Assembly (NCBI GenBank): GCA_963513935.1
Contig: OY740769.1
Coordinates: 104,511,762-104,575,761 of the forward strand
Direction of reading: 5' to 3'
DNA length: 64,000 bases
DNA from: Aphrophora alni
Taxonomy: Eukaryota; Arthropoda; Insecta; Hemiptera; Aphrophoridae
Part shown: positions 15,421-26,274 of the stretch, piece after piece
Position numbering within the stretch: position 1 is the first letter of the stretch
How the letters are laid out: the number at the start of each line of letters is the position of its first letter
Translations under genes and position numbers: made by a program
Notes under the pieces: model-generated
Told to the model about the DNA's origin: nothing
Seen by the model: the letters and a program-made list of their open reading frames with translations, nothing else
The model's database searches: none

Positions 15421-16733
15421 CCGAATATTTTAACTATACTACTATCATAATTGTTTGTGAGGTCATCGTGGGAAATTAGTTTTTTGTCACTGAAAATAGT
15501 TTTAGTATTTGTTCACTGTAGAGAGATGGAGTTAATACTGTAACATGCAGAATTAGAACACGAACATTTTTATTAGGTAAATAACACTGAGGTATGAAAA
15601 AATAATGGTTTAAAAGGGGCGACAATTTCATTCAATTTTTCCGAATTTCAATAGGTTTCTATAATAATATGCTGCTATCGTGCTTCCATTACATCAACGA
15701 CTACGGACGGATGGCATGTAAAAAACACTTTTTTTGTTTAGAAGCCATGAAACGTTAAAGTAGCCAACATTTTTGTTTGTTTTTTTATTTACCAAAAATA
15801 TCTTATACTCAGCTGAAGAAAATATCTTATATAAAACAGCTGAAGAAATTTGAGTCAAATTGTTAACTTATCAGATGTGCTCCGAGTAAATTTATTTCAA
15901 TGATAGGTCTATGTAATTTTGGGCAATAAATTTCAGGCGTTGTTTATGCAAAAGAGGTAGCCTACTTGAAATGTATTAATATTGCAGCATGTGCGCCGTG
16001 TTTCCCAAATAAAATAAACAGGGTTGTGATCGTCTCTATTGATAGTACAGTCATTGTCTGTCTATTTGTTTGGCTTTTAGTTTCTACTTTTTTTAGAAAA
16101 CTTCGAACAGTATGTGCAGAATAAAGTGTAAAATATCAGTTTTTTGCAATAACTTAATACAAATTAAAGATATGCAGACAAATTATATTAATCAAATGAA
16201 AGATTTTTTAAAAATTTATTTATTTATTTAACATAACCAAATGAAAAGCGAAATTGACAAAATTCTAAAGAGAAATTAAAAAATAATCTCCATAGGAAAT
16301 AATAAGTTTGATGAATATTAAAATGTCAATTAAAGAGGAAAACTTGACGAGTAAAGCACATATGTGCAATAATGTTTAGTATATGAAAAATTTGGTAACG
16401 AAAATAATTTGGGCCTTAAATTTTCGACTGAACTTCACGTCTCAAGAAATCGAAAAAGTGATTTTTCGACATGGCGTCGTTTGTACATAATAATAATAAT
16501 AAGGGTGTAAAGAATTAAGAAGGAACATGACATTTGGTTTAGGGAACTACAATGTGCTCATATAGAACTTTTTTGAAATTCAGAAAAATCTAATTAAAAT
16601 GAAAAATGGCAGTAATTTTAAACAGATTGTTGTTCTTATCACCAGAAGGCACATATAAAATATCTTTTTCTTATCTTTTTTTTTTGGTTTTCATGTTACT
16701 GAACCGGTCCGGTACTTTTGGGACGCACTATAT

Positions 16734-17077
16734 AATTCTACAAGTAGGCTACACGTATTGTGGTAGAAATTATTCGCAAGTGCTACCATCTATAAAACTA
16801 GTATTTTTTAAAGCTTAGTTGTTGGAAAATTAGGCAAGACGAGTTAACTTTGTTTGAGTTTTTATAATAATCGACATATTGCCAAATCCAAAGTTTGAAA
16901 TGTGCAACATTCACATTAAAAAAAACTCCATTAAACTTTATTCAGTTTGTCGGTAGCCTACGTGATTACTGCAGTCCAGGAAGTCGCTATTATTGTATTT
17001 GTATAAACACGACAATTTTATAGTTCCACAAACTGCCGCTGGTAACTTTAAAAAACAACAGTCGTACATTGTTGTAA
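16734..17077. other. Non-coding stretch
   Basis: I see nothing identifiable between the composite element and the next fold-back. Confidence 0.6.
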
Positions 17078-17276
17078 TTCAAGGATAAAATAAAGCAAAA
17101 TCTTAAAGTTTCAAAAAATTTTAATAACATAAATGAGCTACAATTGTTCCGCCTTGCGACATCATCGGGCCCGATGAAGTTGCCTGATGATGCCGCAAGG
17201 CAAAACAATTGTAGCTCATTTATATTATTAAAATATTTTGGAAACTTTAAGCTTTTGCTTTATTTTATCCTTGAAT
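17078..17276. repeat. Fold-back element, two inverted arms of about 93-97 bp
   Basis: The left arm (17078-17170) runs from TTCAAGGATAAAATAAAGC to GACATCATCGGGC. The right arm (17180-17276) is its imperfect reverse complement, with only about nine bases between them. The junction-proximal part of each arm carries a short hairpin: CTGATGA followed by TGCCGCAAGGCA and AAAC in the right arm, and a variant ending GGAAC in the left. This motif type is found at the ends of Penelope-like retroelements. The overlapping reading frames on both strands (17208 to 16990 and 17144 to 17329) are products of the symmetry and are not genes. Confidence 0.8.
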
Positions 17277-17865
17277 ATGGAGTTTCAACAAGAAATATCT
17301 GCTATTACATTAAAGTTTGTTGTAATTAATGGTTACAGAGTATTCAATGAAAGATTTACAAAATCGTTGAGATGTAAATAATGACTGCGACACCCTATTC
17401 GGTTTGAAGCGTATGTTAAAAAGTAAAAATTTAGCGAGTGAGTCAGCTCAATAGGCGATATCACAATAAAAAGAGAAATAAAAATAAAATTGTTCTTGTT
17501 TAATAACGCGTGCGCAGCAAGTAACTCTTAGCCGCTGTCAGAATATGAAACCTGGTGCAGTAAATATTAACAATTTTGTAAAACTTACACCAGAATTAAT
17601 AAATATATAGTCCTCTGTCTGTCACTGATTGGCTGTAAAAAAATAAATTAAAATTCATTTTGTTCTCTGCGTCATTTTATTAAAAAAATAAGTCAATTTA
17701 ATAAAAAATTCCACTTGTATCCAATTCATATGACGTAACGATGAAATTTGTGTCAAGAGTCTCTGGTTGAGACAGAAGTTGTGTTATTGGTTCAAGTATA
17801 TGATAAGATTACTGGAGTGCATTCACAATATTAAACATAACGGGTTCAATTAGTTGCATAAATTT
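17277..17865. other. Non-coding stretch
   Basis: No gene or repeat family identified. Confidence 0.6.
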
Positions 17866-18560
17866 ATAATGGGATTTTCCTCTGGACAGTTAGATTAACC
17901 CACGTGTCGTTTTAAAACATTCGTCCTATTAGTATGGGATTTTCCTCTGAACAGTTAAAGTATTCCACGTGTCGTTTAAAAAGAATATTCTATTAATATG
18001 GGATTTTCCTCTGGACAGTTAGAGTATTCCACGTGTCGTTAAAAAGAATATTCTCTATTAATATGGGATTTTCCTCTGAACAGTTAAAGTATTCCACGTG
18101 TCGTTTAAAAAGAATATTCTATTAATATGGGATTACCCTCTGAACAGTTAAAGTATTCCACGTGTCGTTTAAAAAGAATATTCTCTATTAATATGGGATT
18201 TTCCTCTGAACAGTTAAAGTATTCCACGTGTCGTTTAAAAAGAATATTCTCTATTAATATGGGATTTTACTCTGAACAGTTAAAGTATTCCACGTGTCGT
18301 TTTAAAACACTATTCTATTAATATGGGATTTTCCTCTGGAAAGTTAGAGTATTCCATGTGTCGTTTTAAAACACTGTCCTATAAGTATGGGATTTTCATC
18401 TGGACAGTTAGAATATTCCACGTGTCGTTTTAAAACGCTGTCCTATTAGTATGGGATTTTTCTCTGGACAGAGTATTCCACGTGTCGTTAAAAAACACTC
18501 TCGTCCTATTAGTATTGTAGTTGAGTATGGGATTTTCCTCTGGAAAGTTAGAGAATTCCT
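17866..18560. repeat. 64-66-bp tandem repeat array
   Basis: About eleven units begin ATGGGATTTTCCTCTG and contain TATTCCACGTGTCGTTT; starts at GGGAT fall at 17871, 17936, 18000, 18065 and 18129, giving a period of 64-65. Later units differ in the segment after GTCGTT (AAAAAGAATATTC versus TAAAACACT), so two subtypes exist. Each unit has the palindrome CACGTG. The array runs directly into the GAC-rich tract. The 64-codon + frame at 18127-18321 only spells the repeat. Confidence 0.95.
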
Positions 18561-19725
18561 GTCGACGACGAAGACGATGAAGACTACGAACGATGGCGGC
18601 AATGACGAATACGACGACGCTGACGAAGACTAAGACTACGAATAAAGACGCCGACGATGACGACGATGAAGACTACGAATAAAGACGGCAACGATGAAGA
18701 TGACGAAGACGAAGACTGCGAACAAGGACGGCAACTATGAACACGACGAAGATGACGACGACGAAGACGAAGAATATAAACAAAGACGGCAATGACGAAG
18801 ACGAAGACCACGAATAAAGACAGCAACGACGAAGACTACGACGACAAAGACAAAGCGAAAGACTACGAACAAGGACGGCAACTATGAACACGACGAAGAT
18901 GACGATGACGAAGACGAAGAATATAAACAAAGACGGCAATGACGAAGACGACGACGACGAAGACGAAGACGATGAAAACGAAGACTATGAACAAAGACGG
19001 CAACGGCGAAGACGACGACGACGTCGACGAAAACAAAGACAAAGATAACGAACAAAGACGGCAACGATGAAGACGACGAAGACGACGACGAAGACGAAGA
19101 CTATGAACAAAGACGACATCGACGACGACGAAGATGCCGAAAACGACGACGAAGACGAAAACTATGAACAAAGACGGTAACTAAGAAGAAGACGGCGATG
19201 ACGACGACGACGATAAAGACGAAGACAAAGACTATGAACAAAGACTGTAACGACGAAGACGACAGCGACGACGAAGACGATGAAAACGAAGACTATGAAC
19301 AATGACGGCAACTATGAACACGACGAAGATGACGATGACGAAGACGAAGAATATAAACAAAGACGGCAATGACGAAGACGACGACGACGAAGACGAAGAC
19401 GATGAAAACGAAGACTATGAACAATGACGGCAACGGCGAAGACGGCAACGGCGAAGACGACGACGACGTCGACGAAAACAAAGACAAAGATAACGAACAA
19501 AGACGGCAACGATGAAGACGACGAAGACGATGACGAAGACGAAAACTATGAACAAAGACGGTAACTACGAAGAAGACGGCGATGACGACGACGACGATAA
19601 AGACGAAGACAAAGACTATGAACAAAGACTGTAACGACGAAGACGACAGCGACGACGACGACGACAAGACGACGGCGGTGACGACGACGATGAAGACGAA
19701 GACGAGGAAGACGTAGACAAGAGAT
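18561..19725. repeat. GAC/GAA/GAT-rich trinucleotide tract with internal duplication
   Basis: About 1.16 kb is built almost wholly from GAC, GAA, GAT and AAG triplets on the + strand, with very few pyrimidine-rich triplets. Longer blocks recur: ACTATGAACACGACGAAG at about 18737, 18882 and 19311, and ACGACGTCGACGAAAAC at about 19018 and 19465. A segment of a few hundred bases has therefore been duplicated with small indels. All + frames contain TGA or TAA stops. The long - frames (Ser/Val/Phe/Arg-rich) are low-complexity artefacts. The tract begins at the end of the 65-bp array. Confidence 0.93.
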
Positions 19726-19909
19726 TTTTTTAAATGAAAAATTTGATGATCTACAATATGTTACAATGTTGACAAGTTGAAGATGTATGGCGTGATGAAT
19801 TTCTTAAGTATAATTATTGTGAACTGAGTGTAAAGGCGAACGGATATTGAACAGAAAGACTATTGCAAGTTTGGATTTTTCCGTTGTTTTTAAAGGGAAA
19901 TAAACATCT

Positions 19910-20130
19910 TGGTCATAGTCGTCTTATACAAAAAGGAAGAAAAGAATATAAAAATAAAGACTCCTAGCGTCGAGGACGGGACTGAGAGTCGGTCTAAAGA
20001 GATCCGATTGGAAAGCTGTAAGAGATGGATCTAAACAAAGACTACGTGAAAAAAAAGGTGTAAATTCAGCTAGATCCTCGGGATTTCCACGCCCGTTTTC
20101 ACTATAGGTAAGCCCCTCAGAGTAGCCTAT
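19910..20130 (-). repeat. Dispersed repeat family A, copy in reverse orientation
   Basis: The stretch CTAGATCCTCGGGATTTCC followed by CGTTTTCACTATAGGTAAG matches, with divergence, CTAGATTTCCTTGGGATTGCC and GACTCACTAAAGTGAGGCC at 42102-42152. Upstream, GAAGAAAAGAATATAAA and GACTCC-like wording also match the 41.9-kb copy. The family has no coding capacity that I can see; its class (MITE, SINE or LTR fragment) is unknown. Confidence 0.5.
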
Positions 20131-21779
20131 TGTGAATGTGAAGGCGCCTAAACACTATACGGTCACAACACATTTGTCTTACAGGATGTAGGAGAAAGTG
20201 TAGAATGTACGGTGAATATGTTTAGATCGATGTTGAAGGTCAAACATCTCTCTTAAAAATGTATTTGTGTATAGGTAATCCATACGGTTAGAACATCTGC
20301 TATATTTCGGATCTCACCAATTTCTAGAGGTATCTTTTACAAATTATGTATATTTGTACATTACAAAAAAATATATAAATGATTTTGAGCTATTAGTCTC
20401 ACATATATCTAGAACAGTTTAAAAGAAATCTTGTTGACATTTCTCCCCCAGTTACGATTTAAAAGATATTAATCAATCCGTTTTTCAAAAAATGTCGATT
20501 CTTAATAATTAGATCAAATTCTCGTGAATGATTAATGATTTTACCTACATGCCAAACCGTATTTTAAAGAAAATTACTATCGGAAGTATTTGGTGACATA
20601 TCATAATTATTAACCAAGCTCTTTGTTACTGATAAACCGATTTGGCACACAACCTGAAGAAATGATATAAAGATAGAACCAGAAACAAGCTCTGGTAATG
20701 CGTTGTGAAAGTAATTCACATTTGCACAAAGAATTGCTGTATAGCGATGTTGCTAGGCCCGCACAATAGATATTGCACCGTTACCGGTCTGCTGTCGTCT
20801 ATTAGATCAGTACTGTCGTAGACATGTCTTGTCTATGATGGCTGTGTATGTTAAAAAAAATGTATTAGGTCGTTATTTAGAAAATAGAGTTGTCAATTAT
20901 ACACCCAAATTTCACCAGGCTATTCTATGGGTAAAATAAGAAAAGAAAAATCCAATATACATAAATCCGGAAATGCTTAGTTTTCGAATTATCCGTCATT
21001 TAAAAAAAAAAATATCTTTGGATATAAAAAAGATATTAAGCTCATATTTGTTACGTAACCCTTTACCTCCGTCTTTTGTATATTTTCAAAATGGTGGCCA
21101 TTTAAAGTATTTAATATCAAATATCTCTAAAACTCCAACTTTACAAAACAATTCAAGAAACGAAAAGTTTAGTTTTTATTGACAAACAAAACAGTTTTTT
21201 TTCCGTAGCTCAAAAGATAACCGATTTATCGGCTAAAAACTAAAAACAAAATTTTTATAAATGATAACAATAGATGTACTTTTTTAAATGACATAAACAA
21301 GGTTCATTTTCAGTTTTTGATCAATAATTCCGAATTGTGGTTTTATTTTATTTTGAGATTAACAAAACTTTGATCGAAATCAATAAAGACAATTTATAAG
21401 TCAGCCTTTAATTTCGTTTTTAGGTTTCCAGTTGATAACTCCCAAACATATAAAAAATATTTCGTTTTGTAGAAAGGGAATCAAATGTTTTTCGAACCTT
21501 AAGGACAAATTAAAATCCTTAGAAACAAAATTTCGCGGTTCTTAATCTTGAAGTAAATGAGTTTCTCGACATTTCCACAAATGTATTGACAGGAAATTTA
21601 TCTGTGTATGCTATGTAAATTTTTACGTGAAAAAGCCTCCAGTCGCTGAGCAGGTGCTAATAGTTTTTCTTGGAATCTCGACAATTTGAACTTATTTTTG
21701 ACACAACACTATTACTTCTTTTTATCACTGGAAATCGGGTTTGACTCTAATGTGGTCACTTTTTCTTCTTTTAATTAGT
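20131..21779. other. Non-coding stretch
   Basis: No recognisable gene or repeat. Short frames such as 20973-21182 lack any supporting feature. Confidence 0.6.
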
Positions 21780-22203
21780 TTTGTTTAATATACAATGTGC
21801 AATCGTAAATATGGAGAGAAGTTGGGTGGTAGATTCAAGTGTCAAATATCGGCAAATCCTATTTAATAAATTTAATATAGCGTTTTATCCATCATTTCGA
21901 TACCTATTAAATACGCTTACCACTTTCTATCTTTCACAATTTATTACTTCTGTCCTAAATCAGCGATTTAAAATGAACGATTTATGGCATTTGGAGGTTA
22001 TTACTACACAGATTTCATCATTTTAAGTAAAATCTATCGATGTTTTTTTATTCCGCGCGAAAAATAGTTTTATTTTAAGAATTGTCACTATAAAGAACTG
22101 TCAAACTACGTACCATTTAGTATCAATCATGTCGTGTAATAAGATCAGGGAAGGTATATATATATGGTTACCTAATTAGACCTAGTTAAAGAACTACAGG
22201 TCA

Positions 22204-22264
<61 letters not shown>

Positions 22265-22620
22265 TTACCTTTAGTTCTTTTACTAGGTCTGGGTTTCAGA
22301 GACCTAGTCATCCGGAATCTTATATCATAGAAGCGTAGTAATATGTGTAAAAATGAATGAAGTGCGCATGCGCCCCGCGAGTGAATTCAATATGGCTACC
22401 CGATTGAATATGTTACAATTTGTCAATTTCATAGATTGTTAAGTAAATAATGAGTTGTGAGAGATAAAAACCCATTAGCTTTGTTCATTAAATTCTATTT
22501 TATTGGAAAAAAACGCTATTGTGAAGCGGAATTACCGAGATTTCGTACTTAATTCGTCCGGACAACTTCTCTCCATATTTACCGATGCAATGTCTCGATT
22601 ACTTTTTGTGGTCATGATAA
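21780..22620. repeat. Long imperfect palindrome centred on (TA)n
   Basis: AAATATGGAGAGAAGTTG at about 21807 is repeated in reverse complement at about 22565-22585. Diverged matching continues inward (for example TCGGCAAATCC against TCGGTAATTCC). Near the centre, GACCTAGTTAAAGAACTACAGG (about 22180-22201) faces its complement, ACCTTTAGTTCTTTTACTAGGTC (about 22268-22290). The (AT)27 run at 22206-22260 forms the loop. The arms are roughly 400 bases each. No ORF spans it. This looks like a fold-back element or an old inverted duplication. Confidence 0.65.
22206..22260. repeat. (AT)n microsatellite at palindrome centre
   Basis: About 27 uninterrupted AT dinucleotides lie between two inverted arms; the tract would extrude readily as a cruciform. 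Confidence 0.97.
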
Positions 22621-23276
22621 ACAGACTGCATATTAAGGCACTTTTTTTATGATTACATAGGTCAAGAAAAGTAAAAATGGGAAATATATGTTTTTAAATA
22701 GATGTATATTTCATTTGTAAAGGCTAACTGTGACATCGTTGCCGTCTCTCGTATAACATGCTAGAGATACTATGAGCTACAAATCTAGGTATATGCTGCT
22801 AGTAATTAATCACAATCGACAGATTGACCCCTCTCGGATAGTATTGAACCCGGATATAAAGGAATAAGTCTTTAATCAATACATATATTGTAATATACCG
22901 ACATACTTGCATAGAGATACTGTTATGTTGTAATTTTACGATTGAACTTCTGACCAATGATGGCGAATAACCTGAAAGCCAATAACGCAAATTAAAATTG
23001 TTTCTTCGCATCACATCTTAATTTTTAAAATAGACTCACATAAACTGGAAAAAATAATTAGTCCAAACTACTTGTTTAGCCCAAACTGTATAATTTTTAT
23101 TTTGTTATATATATAGGCCTACATTTTAGTAAGTAGCCTATTGTAATTGAAAATGTATTTGAGAGCTTTTCAAATACAAAGCCATCCACCAACTCTAAAA
23201 CATTATTTTTTTAAATTTCATGTCTAAATTTTGATATCCAAGTCACTTTTGTATAGTATTTTTGAAACATATAATA
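22621..23276. other. Non-coding stretch
   Basis: No gene seen. One TAGGCCTA octamer at 23114. Confidence 0.6.
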
Positions 23277-23434
23277 TAGGTTAGGTTAGGTTAGGTTGGG
23301 TTAGATAAGGTTGGGTTGGGTTGGGTTAGGTTGGGTTGTGTTAGGTTAGGTTAGGTTGGGTTAGATAAGGTTAGGTTGGGTTGGATTAGGTTAGGTTGGG
23401 TTAGATAAGGTTAGGTTGGGTTAGGTTAGGTTAG
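23277..23434. repeat. Interstitial TTAGG telomere-like repeats
   Basis: About 158 bases of TTAGG units with frequent TTGGG variants and four-base interruptions. The block GGTTGGGTTAGATAAGG recurs three times, giving a longer secondary periodicity. TTAGG is the ancestral insect telomere repeat, so this is either an internal telomere-like block or a telomere-unrelated satellite of the same wording. The flanks are ordinary sequence, not subtelomeric in any way I can see. Confidence 0.85.
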
Positions 23435-24154
23435 TCGTTTCGGAACCGTAATCCCATTTCCGAAAGACCAATTATCGTTGCAGTCCCAACAATCTGTACG
23501 ACACAGCCGTTGGAGTTTTATTAAAATAACACAGGTTATAAGACCTGATGATCGGCGTAAATTTAATATATGTAAGTAACGACCTCTAGTTGAGCGACAA
23601 TAAAAATGTGATTACGGTACCGAACTGCGTCGAAGAAGAAAGATAAAACGACAACCAAGTCACGCGACGGACAGAAACAGATATATCAAATTATGTTAAT
23701 ATCTTTAAATGTTTCAAAAGATTTTTTTATGTTTATTGTCTGAATACCTACATTTTGGTCCATATGGGCGTATTCTTCTTATTTGTTATTTTGTTGAAAG
23801 AGAGAAAACTTTAATGTATCTACCGAATTTCAAAATATATTAATTTTTTACATTCTCAAAACTGGTTGTAACAGTTTGAAATCAATCATAACATCATCGA
23901 CCACATTTTACGTATAAAAAAAAAAAGAGTTGGGAATAAATTTAACCACTCTCCAAATTAACCCTGACCGCTGTGCTTTTACAAATCGTTTCATACCACT
24001 AATATTCATATTTACCAAAATGTTATTAACATATATTGGGTTGATTTTTTTTTTTTTTTATGGTCATTTTCATTTTTTCACAGATAACTTGAAATATTTT
24101 AAAATACTATTAGTTTGCATAAACTTTCCGTTTTGTTTATGGGTGTGAGGCCCA
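23435..24154. other. Non-coding stretch
   Basis: No gene or repeat identified. Confidence 0.55.
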
Positions 24155-24360
24155 TAACGTTACTTAACTCGTAAAGATGACGACTCATAAGATTATATAG
24201 GTAACTCATAAATAATCCACGAAACTAAAGTCCCATATAATTTCTAAAAAAAATTAAGAGCTGAAGACCCATACATTTTCAATACACTTAGACAGTTTTT
24301 AAAAACTCGCAAAGCTGAAACCTCATAGATCTAAAGACCCTTAAGCTTCATTGGAATAGT
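24155..24360. repeat. Degenerate outlier of the 33-bp/101-bp repeat
   Basis: Contains wording such as TAACTCGTAAAGATGACG, GAGCTGAAGACCCATA and AACTCGCAAAGCTGAAACC. These are decayed monomers of the array that begins in earnest at 26275. They lie about 2 kb outside it, so the array was once larger or has been seeded more than once. Confidence 0.75.
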
Positions 24361-25224
24361 TAGGTTTTCTGAGACCCTGGTGCAGAAGGTCCAAATGTAC
24401 CACTTAACAGCGATTACCAAACGTGACTTCAGTTTTAAATCTAATTTATATACGCATTACAAATTATATTTAACCATACATAAAGAATTTTACAAACCTA
24501 ATAATTGGTTTTACAAATTTGAAGGACAATGATAATCAATAATAAGATATTAATTGTTTATTTTGATTTAGCTTTTTATTTGTCTACAAAATTAAGCAAT
24601 CACTTATCGTTACAATAAGTCCAACAGAATCAGAACAGGTGTTTTTTAGGACTTAAGGTCTTACCAAACTAAAATAATAACAGCCTTTTCAATATAAAAA
24701 ATTGATCTTGCATGGATATATTTTTATTGATTTTTTTATAAAATGAAAATAGATAAATATTATTTAGTATGTATTAAACACAAAACAATTTAAAAAGTCA
24801 ATATAAAGTAAAAAAAAAATAACCGAAATTTAACAAAGCTTAGAGTCCAAATTTTCCTGATGTTAGAAAAATATATTATTTAATCAAAAGTAAAAACATT
24901 TAAACTTGTAATGTAGTTTTTGACCAATTTTAATTTAGAAAATGGTCTTTCTGCTTTGACCATTGTAACAGGAACAGTTAAATACATACAACAAAGCAGT
25001 ACACATCAGGATAGCTAAAAATCAAAGAACCGTGTTAAATAGTAGATTAGCAAGTTGTTTCGTATCAGTCATGTTTTTAATCTGAATGTGAAGAAATTTC
25101 TACTGATTGTATTTGTGATCTAAACAAAGGTGTTATATCGTCAGAAAAGTTTTCTTCAGTTGTTTCAGCTTCTTTTTTCGGTTGATTATCAGTGGAAGAA
25201 GCCTAAAAGAAGGGTTGAATTACC
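24361..25224. other. Non-coding stretch
   Basis: Nothing identified. It is rich in A/T runs. Confidence 0.55.
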
Positions 25225-25431
25225 CTATATTGATTTCATGCCCTTGAACCGGTTGTCAAGTTGTGAGCATATACTATCAATCATGGGATAATATTTTGTC
25301 ACCTTGGAACTTGATTTTGGGTCAGTGAATCTTTGATCTTCACAAATCTCATCAAAGTGACTCTTCACCTTAGTGACTCTCTTGTTTGCAATTCCGAATC
25401 CCCCCCCCCTAGTCAACCACTGTCCCGCCAA
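25225..25431 (-). pseudogene. hAT-like transposase fragment (tentative)
   Basis: A 68-codon open frame on the - strand includes VTKYYPMIDSICSQLDNRF near its end. This resembles the region of hAT-type (ZMYM1/THAP-like) transposases in which a tyrosine pair is followed by a short helix and a motif of the form QL-x-x-RF. The preceding residues (SHFDEICEDQRF) are compatible. The N-terminal end is built on a poly-C run near 25400 and is unreliable. No catalytic residue is visible, and the usual protein is several hundred residues long, so this is a remnant at best. Confidence 0.35.
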
Positions 25432-25654
25432 TTTATTCTTTGTTTAAAATAATTCTCTTATATAGCAACAATAATAAAGATTAACCTTAATTAAATATTT
25501 TAAATATACAGTTGACGTGAGGATTGTAAAATTGTTTACCACGGGATACCCTCGAAATCTTTATGAACAGGAATCCCACCTGTACAGGTCATCATTCTAC
25601 GACTTGTAGGGCCCCGGTGCGGTGAACCAGTTGTACCAGCCTAGCTACGCCCTT

Positions 25655-25725
25655 GAGTTTCTAAAAACTCACAAAGCTGAAACCTCATAAGGTTAAATAA
25701 CTCGTAAAGCCGAAGATTGGGCTGC
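25655..25725. repeat. Isolated 33-bp-type repeat units
   Basis: Reads GAGTTTCTAAAAACTCACAAAGCTGAAACCTCATAAGG in two pieces, then AACTCGTAAAGCCGAAGAT. It is nearly identical to the main array at 26275-28685 but separated from it by over 500 bases. Confidence 0.85.
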
Positions 25726-26274
25726 TAAAATAAGTAACTTGTGTTTGTTATCAGTATCATTTAAGGAGGAGAAGAATTCAAAAGAAATTCGAGTTACAGG
25801 TCCATTAATTTATTTAAAAATAATTTGAGAAAATATCAATTACATTGATAGTATAATGTTAAACATAGAATTTATAATGGTACTTAAATGAGACTGTTAT
25901 ACATCTTTGGTTAAATAATTTACTTGATTGATTTGCAATTATTATTAGATTATAATATATAAACAGAATTTGGAGCAAACCATCAGATAAAGAGTTTAGA
26001 CCTACTACTAATGTTATTTAATTGAATGACTATTAAATGTTACATTAATTTATGTTAGAAAATCCGTTTAAACTATTTATGCACGACCAGACAATTTCGA
26101 GGTAGGACTGACCATCGTGTCGTTACTTACCAAAATAAACCAGGATGTTATAGCTTCCTTTGAAAGCCCCCAGAATCCTGTTATAATGTTGCAACTCAAT
26201 TTATTTGCAAAACTTCTAAATTATTATTTAGCCTTTAGCTATTATTTTAACTTATAATGTAATTAACAATTGAA
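25726..26274. other. Non-coding stretch
   Basis: Spacer between the isolated units and the main 101-bp array. No gene seen. Confidence 0.6.

Larger units (their letters stand above)
14284..16733. mobile_element. Composite inverted-repeat DNA element (fold-back type)
   Basis: The left end reads TA-CCGTGTGTCCCAAAAGTCC and the right end, reverse complemented, reads TA-TAGTGCGTCCCAAAAGT. Homology continues inward for about 90 bases on both sides (to TGTGCCTTCTGGTGATAAG at about 14348 and its complement at about 16630). Inside, a second inverted pair occurs: 14396-14620 is the imperfect reverse complement of about 14985-15196, sharing blocks such as AATCTTAAATGGA and CATTCACAATTA. The stretch 15197-16605 has no counterpart on the left, so either a fold-back element took an insertion there or the right outer end is a separate copy of the same terminus. 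No transposase is present. TA flanks suggest, but do not prove, a Tc1/mariner-type origin. Confidence 0.6.

Noticed and set aside
18127..18321. 64-codon + frame with internal peptide repeats
   Set aside because: Spelled entirely by the 65-bp tandem array.
18408..19667. Several - strand frames rich in Ser, Val, Phe and Arg
   Set aside because: All lie in the GAC/GAA/GAT tract; low-complexity shadows with no start context.
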